Shown: piece after piece, positions 44,270-55,779 of the stretch | Layout: every line of letters starts with the position of its first letter | How positions within the stretch are numbered: position 1 is the first letter of the stretch | NCBI GenBank assembly: GCA_019802505.1 | Contig: JAFMOC010000078.1 | Coordinates: 1,095,001 to 1,159,000 of the forward strand | From: Corydoras sp. C115 | Taxonomy: Eukaryota; Chordata; Actinopteri; Siluriformes; Callichthyidae | Reading direction: 5' to 3' | Length of the DNA stretch: 64,000 nucleotides | The notes under the pieces: model-generated | The model's input: only the letters and a program-made list of their open reading frames with translations | What the model was told of the DNA's origin: nothing | Database searches by the model: none | Translations under genes and position numbers: made by a program

Positions 44270-44588
44270 TTCATTCGATTCATTATCTTCCGATTAATCC
44301 TATATTAGGATCATGGGGGGGGGGGGGGGGTTCCACATGTCCATCCAGAGAGGAATGGTTCGGGTGCTGGGCAGATAAACCCAGAACGGGGTGTCAATCT
44401 ATCACTGGGCACACACTCACACAAACACACAGACTATTTAGGGGCAATTTAGAGAAGCCGATTCATCTTGAATCCATGTTTTTGGACTGTGGGAGGAAAC
44501 CAGAGAACTCAGAGGACATGGTGAGAACATGGAAACTCCACCCAGATTGGGATTTGAACCCCAGCACTGAGAGCCACAGTGCCGCCCC
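44270..44588 (-). mobile_element. DANA-like SINE, diverged
   Basis: Tail with CATTCGATTCATTATC, a poly-G run, and head GGGGCGGCACTGTGG. Confidence 0.9.
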
Positions 44589-44638
44589 ATACAGCATTAC
44601 AAATGAACCTAAATGAATCTTTACAATTGAATCTTTGG

Positions 44639-44960
44639 CCGGCACGGTGGCTTAGTGGTCAGCACGTCCACCTCTCAGCCCTATGGATCCAGGTTCGAAT
44701 CCCGATCTAATTGGAGTTTTCAAGTTCTCCCCACGTTCGTGTGGGATTCCTCTGGGTTCTCAGGTTTCCTCCCACAGTCCAAAAAAAATGGATTCAAGGT
44801 AAATTGAGTGCTCTAAATTGCCCCATATAGAGTGTGTTTGTGTGAATGAGTGTGCCCAGTCATAGATTGGCGCCCTGTCCTGGGTGTATCTGCCTGAAAT
44901 GTTCTCCCCTGGATGGCCCTTGTGGGGGATTAAGTGGAATATAATGAACGAATGAATGAA
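44639..44960 (+). mobile_element. DANA-like SINE
   Basis: Head CCGGCACGGTGGCTTAG to tail GAACGAATGAATGAA, with one deletion near CTGCCTGAAATG. Confidence 0.92.
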
Positions 44961-44984
44961 ATTAATCCATTAAATTTAATGGAT

Positions 44985-45065
44985 TAAAGGCTTTTAACAC
45001 TGTAAAGCTGCTTTGTGACAATGTACTGTTGTAAAAAGCACAATATAAATAAGTTACTTGAACTT
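44985..45065 (-). mobile_element. Teleost dispersed repeat fragment
   Basis: AAAGCTGCTTTGTGACAATG and TACTGTTGTAAAAAGC, then TTGAACTTGAACTT: the reverse complement of the start of the repeat at 52689. Confidence 0.75.
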
Positions 45066-45067
45066 GA

Positions 45068-45205
45068 ACTTGGTAAGTGTTTGGGGCTATCTATCTGAAG
45101 GTTGTGGGTTCAAATCCCAGGTCCATTAAAGTTATCACTGTGGGTCCTTGAGCAAGACCCTTAACCCTCATTGCTCCAGGGATGCTGTATCATCCCCCTG
45201 TATAT
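45068..45205 (+). mobile_element. L2-tailed tRNA-SINE, truncated
   Basis: GGTTGTGGGTTCAAATCCC and GGGTCCTTGAGCAAGACCC; the L2 tail is lost. Confidence 0.85.
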
Positions 45206-45231
45206 AATACTATATATATATATATATATAT

Positions 45232-45576
45232 AGGGCAGCACGGTGGCTTAGTGGTTAGCACGTTCGCCTCTCAGCGCTATTCCCGGTTCGAATCCCCATC
45301 TGGGGGGAGTTTCCATGTTCTCCCCGTGTCCGCATAGGTTTTCTCTGGGTTCTCCGGTTTCCTCCCACAGTCCAAAAACATGGGTCAAGTCAATTGAATT
45401 CTCCAAATTGCCCCATATAGAGTGTGTCTGTGTGAGTGAGTGTGTGCCCAGCGATAGATTGGCGCCCTGTCCTGGGTGTATCTGCCCAGCGCCCGAAACT
45501 TTCTACCCTTGATGGGCATGGGGAACCCCCCCGCGACCCTAATAGAGGATAAAGCGGAAGATAATGAATGAATGAA

Positions 45577-45580
<4 letters not shown>
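45232..45580 (+). mobile_element. DANA-like SINE, near full length
   Basis: GGGCAGCACGGTGGCTTAG head to a (GAAT)n tail; an (AT)n run follows immediately. Confidence 0.95.

Positions 45581-45660
<80 letters not shown>
45581..45660. repeat. (AT)n microsatellite attached to a SINE tail
   Basis: About 38 AT units. Confidence 0.96.
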
Positions 45661-45661
<1 letters not shown>

Positions 45662-45721
45662 GCAGTATTATATGCAGTATTATATACAGTGTACAGTATA
45701 AAAACAGGGATGATACAGCAC

Positions 45722-46237
<516 letters not shown>

Positions 46238-46421
46238 GGGAGAAGCAATGGCTTAGTGGTTAGCACGTCCACCTCTCAGTGTTCAGGATCTGGGTTCGAA
46301 TCCCAATCTGGTTGAAGTTTCCATGTTCTCCCTGTGTTTGCGTGGGTTTCCTCTGGGTTCTCCAGTGTACTCCCCAGTCCAAAAACATGAATGAATTGGC
46401 TGCTTTGAATTTGCCTCTATA

Positions 46422-46473
<52 letters not shown>

Positions 46474-46595
46474 CCAGCAATGGAATTGGCGCCCTGTCCT
46501 TGGTGTATCTGCCCAGTGCCCAAAATGCTCTCCCCTGGATGGGCATGAGGAAACAATAGTAGAGCATTAAGTGGAAGCTGAAATGAATGAATGAA
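46238..46595 (+). mobile_element. DANA-like SINE with expanded internal (GT)n
   Basis: The variable GT-rich part of the SINE has grown to about 25 GT units (46422-46471). The tail is GAATGAATGAA. Confidence 0.93.
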
Positions 46596-46611
46596 AAAAT
46601 TAATAATTCTT

Positions 46612-46622
46612 TAATTATTATT

Positions 46623-46662
<40 letters not shown>
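46612..46662. repeat. (ATT)n/(AAT)n microsatellite
   Basis: Trinucleotide run between two SINEs. Confidence 0.92.
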
Positions 46663-46664
46663 CT

Positions 46665-47046
46665 GGGTGGCACGGTGGCTTAGTGTTTAACACGTTTGCC
46701 TCTCAGCGCTAGGGATTCCCACGTGGACACGGGGAATCGTCGTGGTGGGGGTTCCCCATGCCCATCCAGGGGAGAACGTTTCAGGCGCTGGGCAGATACA
46801 CCCAGGACAGGGCGCCAACCCATCGCTGGGCACACACTCACTCACACAGACACTCTATATGGGGCAATTTGGAGAACTCAATTGACTTGATCCATGTTTT
46901 TGGACTGTGGGAGGAAACCGGAGAACCCGGAGGAAACCCACGCAGAAACGGGGAGAACATCCAAACTCCACCCAGATGGGGATTCGAACCGGGAATCCCT
47001 AGCGGTGAGAAGCGAACGTGCTAACCACTAAGCCACCATGCTGCCC
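46665..47046. mobile_element. Chimeric DANA-like SINE (+ head fused to - copy)
   Basis: + strand head at 46665-46720 is joined directly to a minus-strand copy lacking its tail (46721-47046, ending GGGCAGCATGGTGG in minus sense). Confidence 0.88.
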
Positions 47047-47664
47047 GAAATTTGAATTTCATTAATGTTATTAATGTAGTAATATTTACAGGTTTTCTTC
47101 TCCACCCAGCGATGACGCACAGTGCTGATTTGAATGAGCCAGTCAGTAATTTACGTTTGTAAATTAACTGTTCTTTGTGTGCAACAGGAAATATTACAAT
47201 CCGCACTGGAAAATGTGGCAGGGCTTTAGAAGAGCTGAATGCCCTTCCTTCTCTGAAAATCACGTAGCAACCATGATTTCTATGACAACGGCACCCTACC
47301 GAATGTGTGCCCTAGGTGAGTGAAACAGTGTTCGTGCTCACTGGGTCATTAATGTTCTTGTGAAGTCTTTAATAAAGATGGGGGTGACATAACGTGTGTG
47401 TAAGTCTGTTTCGTTGGTCAGAGCCACACAAATATATGTCTACAGACATTATGAACTAAATATAAACTAAAAATACACAGCGTTTTTATTTTGCCTATAG
47501 CAGCAGAGTGCATTTCTGAGACTGATAACCTTTTGTATAAAAAAAAGCAAAGACAAAGATAAAAGAGTTATGAAAGAGTTGGGGGGGAACTAATGATGAT
47601 CATAAAATAACACTATTCTATTTAAAATTGCATTAAAATTACATTATATATGAAATTACTTTAC
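47047..47664. other. Low-repeat island
   Basis: About 600 bp without recognised elements. No homology to known proteins was recognised in the short frames. Confidence 0.35.
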
Positions 47665-47999
47665 GGGCGGCTTAGTGGTTAGCAAGTTCTCCTCTCAGCA
47701 CTAGGGATTCCCACTTCAAATCCCAATCTGGGTGGAGTTTCCATGTTCTCCCCGTGTCCATGTGGGTTTCCTCCGGGTTCTCTGGTTTCCTCCCACAGTC
47801 CAAAAACATAGATCATGTCAATTGAGTTCTCCAAATTGCCCCTTATAGAGTGTGTTTGTGTGAGTGAGTGTGTGCCCAGTGATAGATTGGCGCCCTGTCC
47901 TGGGTGTATCTGCCCAGCGCTCGTTCTCCCCTGGATGGGCATGGGGAACCCCACCGCGACCCTAATAGAGGATAAAGCGGAAGATGATGGATGGATGGA
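47665..47999 (+). mobile_element. DANA-like SINE, truncated head
   Basis: Starts GGGCGGCTTAGTGGTTAG (internal head deletion). Tail (GGAT)n. Confidence 0.92.
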
Positions 48000-48024
48000 G
48001 ATTGTCTAATGATTCTTTTGGATA

Positions 48025-48089
48025 TTCATTCATTCTTTGTCTTCTGGGGAGGGGGGTGGAGGTTCCCCATACCCATCCAGGGGAGACTC
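48025..48089 (-). mobile_element. DANA-like SINE, 3' fragment
   Basis: Tail to CCCATCCAGGGGAGA, then interrupted by another minus-strand tail. Confidence 0.8.
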
Positions 48090-48361
48090 TCCATCCATCC
48101 ATTATCTTCCGCTTTATCCTCTATTGGGGTCACAGGGGGGGTTCCCCATGCACATCCAGGGGAGAATGTTTCGGGCGCTGGACAGATACACCCAGGACAG
48201 GATGCCAATCTATCATTGGGCACACACTCACTCACACAGACACACTCTATATGGGGCAATTTGGAGAATTTAATTGACTTGATCCCTGTTTTTGGACTGT
48301 GGGAAGAAACCCACGCGGACATGGGGAAAACATGGAAACTCCAACACGATGGGGATTCGAT
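48090..48361 (-). mobile_element. DANA-like SINE, head missing
   Basis: (ATCC)n tail to GATGGGGATTCGATGGGG. Confidence 0.9.
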
Positions 48362-48365
48362 GGGG

Positions 48366-48966
48366 AGTTCACAGTTTGATTGTTTTCTGTTGTGACAGAA
48401 ACATGCTAGATATTTATTTCATTGTGCACAACCATCGTGACTGGTTACCCAGTTGCAAAACCCTCAATTAGGTGCATTATTCTTTATTCTTCTCAGGCAT
48501 TCACTTCTAATTTTAAGATACCATTTGATGCACCTAGTGCTCGTGGGACAAAGGTGATCAAACCTTTGATGCCTGGGGTGAATTTCCTAAATCCTGACAT
48601 ACGTCACAACTGAACCAACACAATACGTCACAACACAATACGGTGGATTGTGAAACTTATTAACATCTAACTAGCAATTATTTCTCAAAACAGTTGCAAC
48701 TCAGTCGGAAGTCATTAGTTGGAATTTGTTATTTATGATCACATTGGTTACAGATAACACGATGAACCTGTGGGACTGGTGACATATGCAGGTAATAAAC
48801 AAAAAAATATCTCGTACAGATGCAAAATCATTTTAAAAAATTGGTTTATTGGAATGACATAACACATGTTTTATTTAAAATACATTAAAAACCACACTTT
48901 GTTGTGTTTACCATTAATAATGACTTATAAAAGTAATAACATAAATAACTTAAAAAAAAAAAAAAA
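48366..48966. other. Low-repeat island with a strong TCF/LEF-type site
   Basis: About 600 bp of non-repetitive DNA. CCTTTGATG at 48563-48571 is a full TCF/LEF consensus, next to TGATCAAA. Regulatory meaning is unknown. Confidence 0.3.
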
Positions 48967-49287
48967 GCAACACTTTGGCTTAGTGGTTTGCATGTTCTCC
49001 TCTCAGCACTAGGGATTCCCGGTTCAAATCCCAATCTGGGTGGAGTTTCCATGTTCTCACCCTCTGACATGGGTTTCCTCCAGGTTCTCCGGTTTCATCC
49101 CACAGTCCAAAGAAATGGATCAAGGTAAATGGAATTCTCCAAATTGCCCCATATAGAGTATGTTTGTGTGAGTGAGTGTGTGCCCAGTGATAGATTGGCG
49201 CCCTGTCCTGGATGTATCTGTCCAGCACCCGAGACATTCTCCCCTGGACACCAGTAGAGGCTAAAGCGGAAGATAATGGATGGATGG

Positions 49288-49289
<2 letters not shown>
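48967..49289 (+). mobile_element. DANA-like SINE
   Basis: Head degenerate (GCAACACTTTGGCTTAG); tail (GGAT)n leads into (ATT)n at 49289-49341. Confidence 0.92.

Positions 49290-49341
<52 letters not shown>
49289..49341. repeat. (ATT)n microsatellite on a SINE tail
   Basis: About 17 ATT units. Confidence 0.95.
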
Positions 49342-49342
<1 letters not shown>

Positions 49343-49826
49343 TAGGGTTGTCAGTAAAAAGCTAATATTTAAATTTTATGTTTATCTGTAAAACGAAAGT
49401 GCAAGCGATTCCACAAGTAAAAGTTTTTATGACATTTTTTGAAAACTTCAGTACTGAAGATTAATTAGCTTTTTGGATGAAGTATGTACATTTTTGTATG
49501 AGTGGCTGTTAACCCCCCCCCCTGCTTTTAGCCCTTTATTTCCTTATTTCTACCCAACTTCTCTTAGCTTGACACGAGATGTTATATTTCCGTATCTTAG
49601 TGCCAGATCTTATGAAAGTAATGGCACTAATGCTCCATGCGTCATCCTCCCATCTTACCCTCTGAGGTCTCTGAGAATGTTTTCTGGGGTAGGATGTCCA
49701 AGGGTTTATTTTTATTATTACTGTTTTTACGGTTTTTTAAAGTCTTGAGTCTTTCTTAATGGTATTTCTAATAATTCTCTTAACTCAACCACCCCACTTC
49801 CCCCTCACACTACTACTACTACTACA

Positions 49827-49858
<32 letters not shown>

Positions 49859-49979
49859 GATTATGAGGGTTAGTTGTGACCAATTGTTGCCAATTGCTTG
49901 TCTTGGAACTTCAAAGCCTTTTTATTTAGGAACAGAATCACATGTTCCAACTGCCCAAGAGTGTGTTCTCTCTCTCTCG

Positions 49980-50030
<51 letters not shown>

Positions 50031-50346
50031 CAGAATAACCCTGTCCAGTACCAGCATTATAAGAGGAAATTAATTAATGTCAGTTCCATTCTCCTCCCCT
50101 TTCTCCACAGTAAGCAGATTCGCACTGTAATAACATGGCTGGCTGACCCAAGGTCAGTGTTTGATGGACTCCTTACAGGGAGGGACTCTTATCTTGATTC
50201 CAATGCGAGGGCAGCGCTTGCACCAGTCGACATGTCCGGAAAGTCAGAAGTCAGAGTTCTCTGAAATGTTAATTATAGTTTCTGTACAGTCCATACTTTG
50301 TCAGGATGCTCTGCCTTCTATGTACCTTCCTCCAACATTTAACAAC
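49342..50346. other. Low-repeat intergenic stretch with microsatellites
   Basis: Contains (CA)n at about 49826-49858 and (CT)n(CA)n at about 49968-50030. Short frames such as 50161-50349 match no known family. Confidence 0.4.
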
Positions 50347-50361
50347 CCATAACCTTCTTAT

Positions 50362-50705
50362 TCATCCATCCATTATCTTCCGCTTTATCCTATATTAGGG
50401 TTATGGGGGGGGTTCCCCATGCCCATCCAGGGGAGAACGTTTCGGGCGCTGGGCAGATACACCCAGGACAGGGTGCCAGTCTATCGCTGGGCACACTCTC
50501 ACACAGACATACACACATGGGGCAATTTGGAGAACTCAATTCACTTGATCCATGTTTTTGGACTGTGGGAGGAAAACGGAGAACTCGGAGGAAACCCACG
50601 TGGACACAGGGAGAACATGGAAACTTCACACAGATTGGGATTCGAACCGGGAATCCCTAGTGCTGAGAGGAGAACATACTAACCACTAAGCCACCGTGCC
50701 ACCCT
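50362..50705 (-). mobile_element. DANA-like SINE, full length, 15-bp target duplication
   Basis: Flanked by CCATAACCTTCTTAT at 50347-50361 and 50706-50720, perfectly duplicated. Confidence 0.97.
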
Positions 50706-50770
50706 CCATAACCTTCTTATAGACCTGAATTAAAAGATTTCACTGCTGCTCTGTTTACATTCATTTAATA

Positions 50771-50830
50771 CAGTGATTCTCAATTATTTTCTGTTAAGCC
50801 CCCCCTAGGAAGAAGAAAACTTTTTGCGCC

Positions 50831-50861
<31 letters not shown>

Positions 50862-51833
50862 GCACACTCACCCAGTTATTACCCCCCCCCCCCCCGTACA
50901 TGACAAAATGGGATGAAAAAGTATTTTTACACGACCTCTGTAGTATGATTTGTCTATAAATTTGTTATAAATACACCTCTTTTATAACAATGTATCCTTA
51001 TTAACAATAAAGAAAAATATAGATCAACTTAGAACAAAGAATAATTTTATTAACTTTTTTTTTTTACTTTTTTTTTTTTAAATACTTTTATTAACTTTAT
51101 TACATTTTTTTAAACGAGAAACATTTTTGAACTGACTGGCATTTGATACTGAAAAATTTGAAAAAATAAATGAAATAAAATCAATAAATAATAATAAATT
51201 TAAATTCATCAGCAATTCATTCAGGAGCACAATTTATTAACACTTTAACCTACAAAACAAAAATGAATACAACAATGTGTGCTTTTTTTTTTTTTTTTTT
51301 TTTTTTTTTGAGGAAGTCAGTACTAATGTCTCCAACGCGTCCGTTTTGCAGCACAGCTTTTCTGAAGTAGTTTTCATAAAGCGGGATGATTGTTGGCTCT
51401 GCGCGTCACGTTTACGATTTAAAAACTCAAGCGGTTATCAGTGTGATCGGGGTGTAATGTCTTTAAGTGACGCCTTCATTTATTTGGCTTCACGCTGTCC
51501 GCTGCCAACATTTAAAGACACTGAAGACACGCCGGACTTTCTTCGTCTCCCACCTTTAGTTACAGTGAAGTTACAGTTACAGTGAAGCCAGGCGCTACAT
51601 ACACTTCGTCATGTTTCCTCGTTTTAGTTTTCGGTTGACTTTTGTTGCTCTCGTTATCTTCGTCTCTCTCCGTCTTTCTCTCCTCATCTCTGTTAAATAT
51701 TTCTCCATGTTGTCTCTTGAGGGTTTGTTCAGTACACTTAATATCACTTGCTCTCTGATATCTTGTTATGCGCCCCCCAGCCACCGCACTGCGCCCCCCC
51801 AGGGGGGCGCGCCCCACTATTTGAGAAGCACTG
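50771..51833 (-). mobile_element. hAT transposon remnant with transposase fragment and intact target duplication
   Basis: Termini CAGTGATTCTCAA and TTGAGAAGCACTG are 13-bp inverted repeats with one mismatch. The 8-bp duplication ATTTAATA sits at 50763-50770 and 51834-51841. Minus-strand coding remnants include TKTRKHDEVYV (N-terminal) and, further on and after stops, PLEFLNRKRDAQSQQSSRF. The latter matches the PLEFFKRKRDEL region after the BED finger of hAT/ZBED transposases. Most of the catalytic domain is absent, so the element is a deleted non-autonomous derivative. Poly-C and (CA)n tracts interrupt it near 50829-50896. Confidence 0.92.
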
Positions 51834-51841
51834 ATTTAATA

Positions 51842-52098
51842 AGAAGTTGTGGTGGATTTGTCAGACAGAGGCAGATAATAAAACTAAGAAATAGTAATAG
51901 TGATACTGCAAAATGTCTAGGAAACGGAAAGCACAACACATGTGGGACACAGAGAAAAAAAGACACAAAATATTAAATGAATATTAATATTTATATTATA
52001 TATTATATAATATATATATATATATATGTATCTCTAATACGTCATGGTATTTAAGAAGTCAAGGCACATTTTATTTAAACACATTTTTAAATGGGCTC
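51842..52098. other. AT-rich intergenic stretch
   Basis: No element recognised beyond a short (TA)n near 52000-52027. Confidence 0.4.
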
Positions 52099-52131
52099 GC
52101 AGGGTGGCTTAGTGTTTAGCATGTCCACCTG
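52099..52131 (+). mobile_element. DANA-like SINE, head only
   Basis: CAGGGTGGCTTAGTG and TTTAGCATGTCCACCTG, running into (GT)n and the module described at 56700-57860. Confidence 0.7.
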
Positions 52132-52636
52132 TGTGTGTGTGTGTGTGTTGGCTGGTTTGGTCACTCTCTGTCCCTCCCCTGGTGACAGGTGTATGTACGT
52201 ATACAGTGCTGCCAGTACACAGCTCTCCCTGTGTTCCCCCAGTAGGTGGGGCAGTTTTTCGGTGGGGTTGAGGGAGGTGAAGTTGGGGATGATGTGTGTA
52301 AATTTGGTGTACCCTTTGTCTATCTTATCTCTAAGGAAAAGCCCAGCCACTCTGCGGAGAAAACTCTTTTCGACCACTCTATTTTCGACCTCATTCTTTC
52401 GATCACACAGGCTTAAAACAATTTCACTTAAGTAGATAATCGTACATCATGGGACTCAAGTCACAAGCTCGAAGTAAACCTTCAGAACAGGATTCCTTAC
52501 AGCAACTCTCTCAAGTTAAATTACGCCGACAGCATGCTGCCCAGCTTATCCTGACTGACTGGTCTTGAGCCAGAAACATATTTAAATCGTAATTTAATAT
52601 ATTAATAACTCATTTAAAACAAACTGACTGCATCCT

Positions 52637-52688
52637 TCATGGGTGGCTTAGTGGTTAGCACGTTCGCCTCTCAGCACTAGGGATTTCT
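52637..52688 (+). mobile_element. DANA-like SINE, head only
   Basis: Ends at GGGATTTCTG, where a different repeat begins. Confidence 0.85.
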
Positions 52689-53520
52689 GTTTCAAGTTCA
52701 AGCAATTTATTTATATAGCGCTTTTTACAACAGTACATTGTCACAAAGCAGCTTTCATTCATTCATTCATTATCTCCCGCTTTATCCTCTATTAGGGTCG
52801 CGGTGGGGTTCCCCATGCCCATCCAGGGGAGAACTTCTCGGGCGCTGGGCAGATAGACCCAGGACAGGGCGCCAATCCATCGCTGGGCACACACTCACTG
52901 ACACAAACACACTCTATATGGGGCAATTTTTGAGAATTCAATTGACTTGATCCATGTTTTTGGACTGTGGGAGGAAACCGGAGAACCCGGAGGAAACCCA
53001 CGCAGACACGGGGAGAACATGGAAACTCCACCCAGATGGGGATTCGAACCGGGAATCCCTAGTGCTGAGAGGCGAACGTGCTAACCACTAAGCCACCGTG
53101 CCACCCCAAAGCAGCTTTACAGAATGAAAAGCCTTTAAACCGCCAAAGAGCAAGCTGAAGCGACAGTGGCAAGAAAGAACTCCCTGTTATGTTGTTATTT
53201 AAGGTAGAAACCTTGTGAGGACCAAGACTCAGTGGGGGACTCATCCTCCTTGAGCGGCCGGGCAGCAACAACAGTGTAGGACACTAATGTACAGATATTT
53301 AACAAATGGAAAAACTCTAACAACTGGAGAACTATATGTGAGTCCATTAAGGGCGTCCTGCAGGACCGCCAGTCCAATTGATATTCAGGTTCCATCCAGT
53401 GTTCGTCAGCAGAGCCATGGATGAAGGTCTGACTCCACCTCCAGGAAGCCGGTCACACCTCAAAAGAAACAGACAAGGAAGGCAGTTAGAGCTGATAATA
53501 AAGCACAGCATTTAATTAAT
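52689..53520 (+). mobile_element. Teleost dispersed repeat, interrupted by a SINE
   Basis: TTTCAAGTTCAAGCAATTTA then TTTATATAGCGCTTTTTACA and TTGTCACAAAGCAGCTTTAC, followed by the ...GAAACCTTGTGAGGACCAAG... body. It is a very common unclassified fish repeat from memory; the right boundary is uncertain. The fragment at 44985-45065 belongs to it. Confidence 0.65.
52756..53106 (-). mobile_element. DANA-like SINE nested in the dispersed repeat
   Basis: Near-consensus; CAAAGCAGCTTT flanks both ends as the target duplication. Confidence 0.95.
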
Positions 53521-53680
53521 AAGTAATTAATTGACACAGTGCAGCATGTGACTCCGGCATCACTGACTAGAGCAGCAGAACTAAAAGAGGCAGATACTGC
53601 AGACTCTACAGAGTTGAGATGGCTTCCCGGAACAGCATCATTTCAGCGCCACTGCCCTCCCCCCAATTAATCCCAATTAA

Positions 53681-53785
53681 TCTGAATCCCAATCTAAGTT
53701 TCCATGTTCTCCCCGTGTCTGCGTGGGTTTCCTCCGAGTTCTTCGGTTTCCTCCCACAGTCCAAAAACATGGATCAAGGTCAATT
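53681..53785 (+). mobile_element. DANA-like SINE, body fragment
   Basis: TTTCCATGTTCTCCCCGTGT to ACATGGATCAAGGTCAATT, directly joined to L2 coding sequence. Confidence 0.85.
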
Positions 53786-54320
53786 CAAAACTCAGCAGCC
53801 CGACTTGTGTTTAACCAGCCCAAGCGAATTCGTCACTCCATTACTCATTTCCCTCCATTGGCTCCCTGTAGCTGCTGCATTCAGTACAAGTCACTGACTC
53901 TGACCTACAGAACCATTTCTGGATCTGTCCCCTCCTACCTTCACTCTATATTTTCAAAATACACTCCGATTCGTTCACTTCGCTCTAGTGATGATTGTCT
54001 CCTGGTGGTTCCACCTCACCGAGGAGCTAATTCTCACTCCGTGGCGTTCAGCACTGCAAAATGGTGGAACCATCTTCCCAACTCTGTCCGTAAGGCAGAA
54101 TGACTAAGCAGTTTTAAGAAACTGCTGAAGACGCATCTTTTTAACAAATACCTGTTGTAGAAGAAGAAAAAGAGGGGGGGGGGGAGCATCAAATAACAAT
54201 CAGGTTTGATGATTTTACAGTATAGTTGGTTTTCTGCATAACTTCTGACTTGTAATGTTCTCATTTGTAAGTCGCTTTGGATAAAAGCGTCTGCTAAATG
54301 ACTAAATGTAATTTAATATA
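53786..54320 (+). mobile_element. L2-type LINE, 3' end with ORF2 C-terminus and tail
   Basis: 5'-truncated. It encodes the L2 ORF2 C-terminal region across frames: ARLVFNQPKR, LHWLPV (another frame), SLTLTYRTISGSVPSYL, SLRSSDDCLLVVPPHRGANS, FSTAKWWNHLPNSVR. A 3' UTR follows, ending GTCGCTTTGGATAAAAGCGT then CTGCTAAATGACTAAATG. Frameshifts show it is dead. Its terminus is the source-type tail found on the second SINE family in this window. Confidence 0.93.
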
Positions 54321-54333
54321 AATGTAATACACA

Positions 54334-54677
54334 GGGCGGCACGGTGGCGTAGTGGTTAGCACGTTCGCCTCTCAGCGCTAGGGATTCCCGGTTCGAATCC
54401 CCATCTGGGTGGAGTTTCCATGTTCTCCCCGTGTCTGCGTGGGTTTCCTCCGGGTTCTCCGGTTTCCTCCCACAGTCCAAAAACATGGATCAAGTCAATT
54501 GAATTCTCCAAACTGCCCCATATAGATTGTGTGTGTGAGTGAGTGTGTGCCCAGCGATGGATTGGCGCCCTGTCCTGGGGCTATCCACCAAGCGCCCGAA
54601 ATGTTCTCCCCTGGATGGGCATGGGGAACCCCACCGCGACCCTACTAGAGGATAAAGCGGGAGATAATGAATGAATG
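54334..54677 (+). mobile_element. DANA-like SINE, full length, perfect target duplication
   Basis: Consensus head GGGCGGCACGGTGGCGTAG and (GAAT)n tail. The 13-bp duplication AATGTAATACACA is at 54321-54333 and 54678-54690. Confidence 0.97.
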
Positions 54678-54690
54678 AATGTAATACACA

Positions 54691-55018
54691 TTCGCCTCTC
54701 AGCCCTAGGGATTTCTGATTAGAATCCCAATCTGAGTTTCCATGTTCTCCCCGTGTCCGCGTGGGTTTCCTCCGGGTTCTCCGGTTTCCTCCCACAATCC
54801 AAAAACATTGATCAAGGTCAAATTAATTCTCCAAATTCCCCCATATAGAGTGTGTTTGTGTTTGTGTCTGTGTGCCCAGTGTTAGATTGGCGCCCTGTCC
54901 TGGGTGTATCTGCCCAGTGCCCGAAACGTTCTCCCCTGGATGGGCATGGGGAACCCCCCACTTGACCCTAGTAGAGGATAAAGCGGAAGATAATGAATGG
55001 ATGGATGAATGGATGGAT
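54691..55018 (+). mobile_element. DANA-like SINE, head truncated
   Basis: Starts TTCGCCTCTCAGCCC. Tail of GGATGGATGAATGGATGG. Confidence 0.93.
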
Positions 55019-55061
55019 GCATCCTTCAATTTATACAGTCACACAAGGCACATCAGTGACA

Positions 55062-55345
55062 AGCATCCAGTTCAAAAAGCGCAGGCTAAGGCTAACGTGG
55101 TTAAGGAACCAGCCTTGCGACCTGAAGGTCCCGGTTCGATTCCCACCAAGTACTATGACTATGACCTTACCCCATTTGCGTCTTGGACGCCGTATACAAG
55201 ACTGCTCACCACTCCGAGCATGTGTGTTTACTTCACTCAGAGTGTGTATATGTGTATTTTACTGCACGAATGGTTTAAATGTAGAGGACAAATTCCTCTT
55301 TGTGTAAGCACTGTTGGCAAAATACATTTCTTAATTTTACTTTTG
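55062..55345 (+). mobile_element. tRNA-derived SINE, family 3
   Basis: Head GGCTAACGTGGTTAAGGAAC, CAGCCTTGCGACCTG, B box GGTTCGATTCCC. The body has TGGTTTAAATGTAGAGGACA and AATTCCTCTTTGTGTAAGC, as in a widespread teleost SINE. It shares the head with 1728-1860. Confidence 0.75.
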
Positions 55346-55370
55346 AACTTTATTTATTAATTTGGTGGTG

Positions 55371-55375
<5 letters not shown>

Positions 55376-55465
<90 letters not shown>
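55376..55465. repeat. (GT)n microsatellite
   Basis: About 44 GT units. Confidence 0.96.
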
Positions 55466-55466
<1 letters not shown>

Positions 55467-55574
55467 TATTTATATGGTTTACTGTCTCTTGTTATTGTTT
55501 GTAAATAATGTACATTTGTTTAGATTTATATTTATTCTTGTTTTTGTTTTGTTCCCTGACTTTGGGCAATACAA

Positions 55575-55615
<41 letters not shown>
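55466..55615 (+). repeat. Single LINE-3'UTR-like module flanked by (GT)n
   Basis: GGTTTACTGTCTCTTGTTAT, then GTTTGTAAATAATGTACA, then TTTGGGCAATACAAATGTG and a second (GT)n (55577-55615). The same module repeats at 56760-57760. Confidence 0.8.
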
Positions 55616-55618
<3 letters not shown>

Positions 55619-55779
55619 CACTTTCTTTTTCTATATTATGGATTAACTTTATCAAATGTCACAATAACAATGCAGCAACGATTAAGTGTCTGAGAATCCA
55701 CTGAGCCAAAACACTAAATACACACAAGAAATTAACATAATTCCATGTATACAGTAATTTGTCACACACTTGTGCCAGA

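Noticed and set aside
45232..45300. tRNA-like A and B boxes (GGCTTAGTGGTTAGC, GGTTCGAATCCC) at many sites
   Set aside because: They belong to tRNA-derived SINE heads. No acceptor-stem pairing or CCA-proximal structure is seen, so they are not called tRNA genes.
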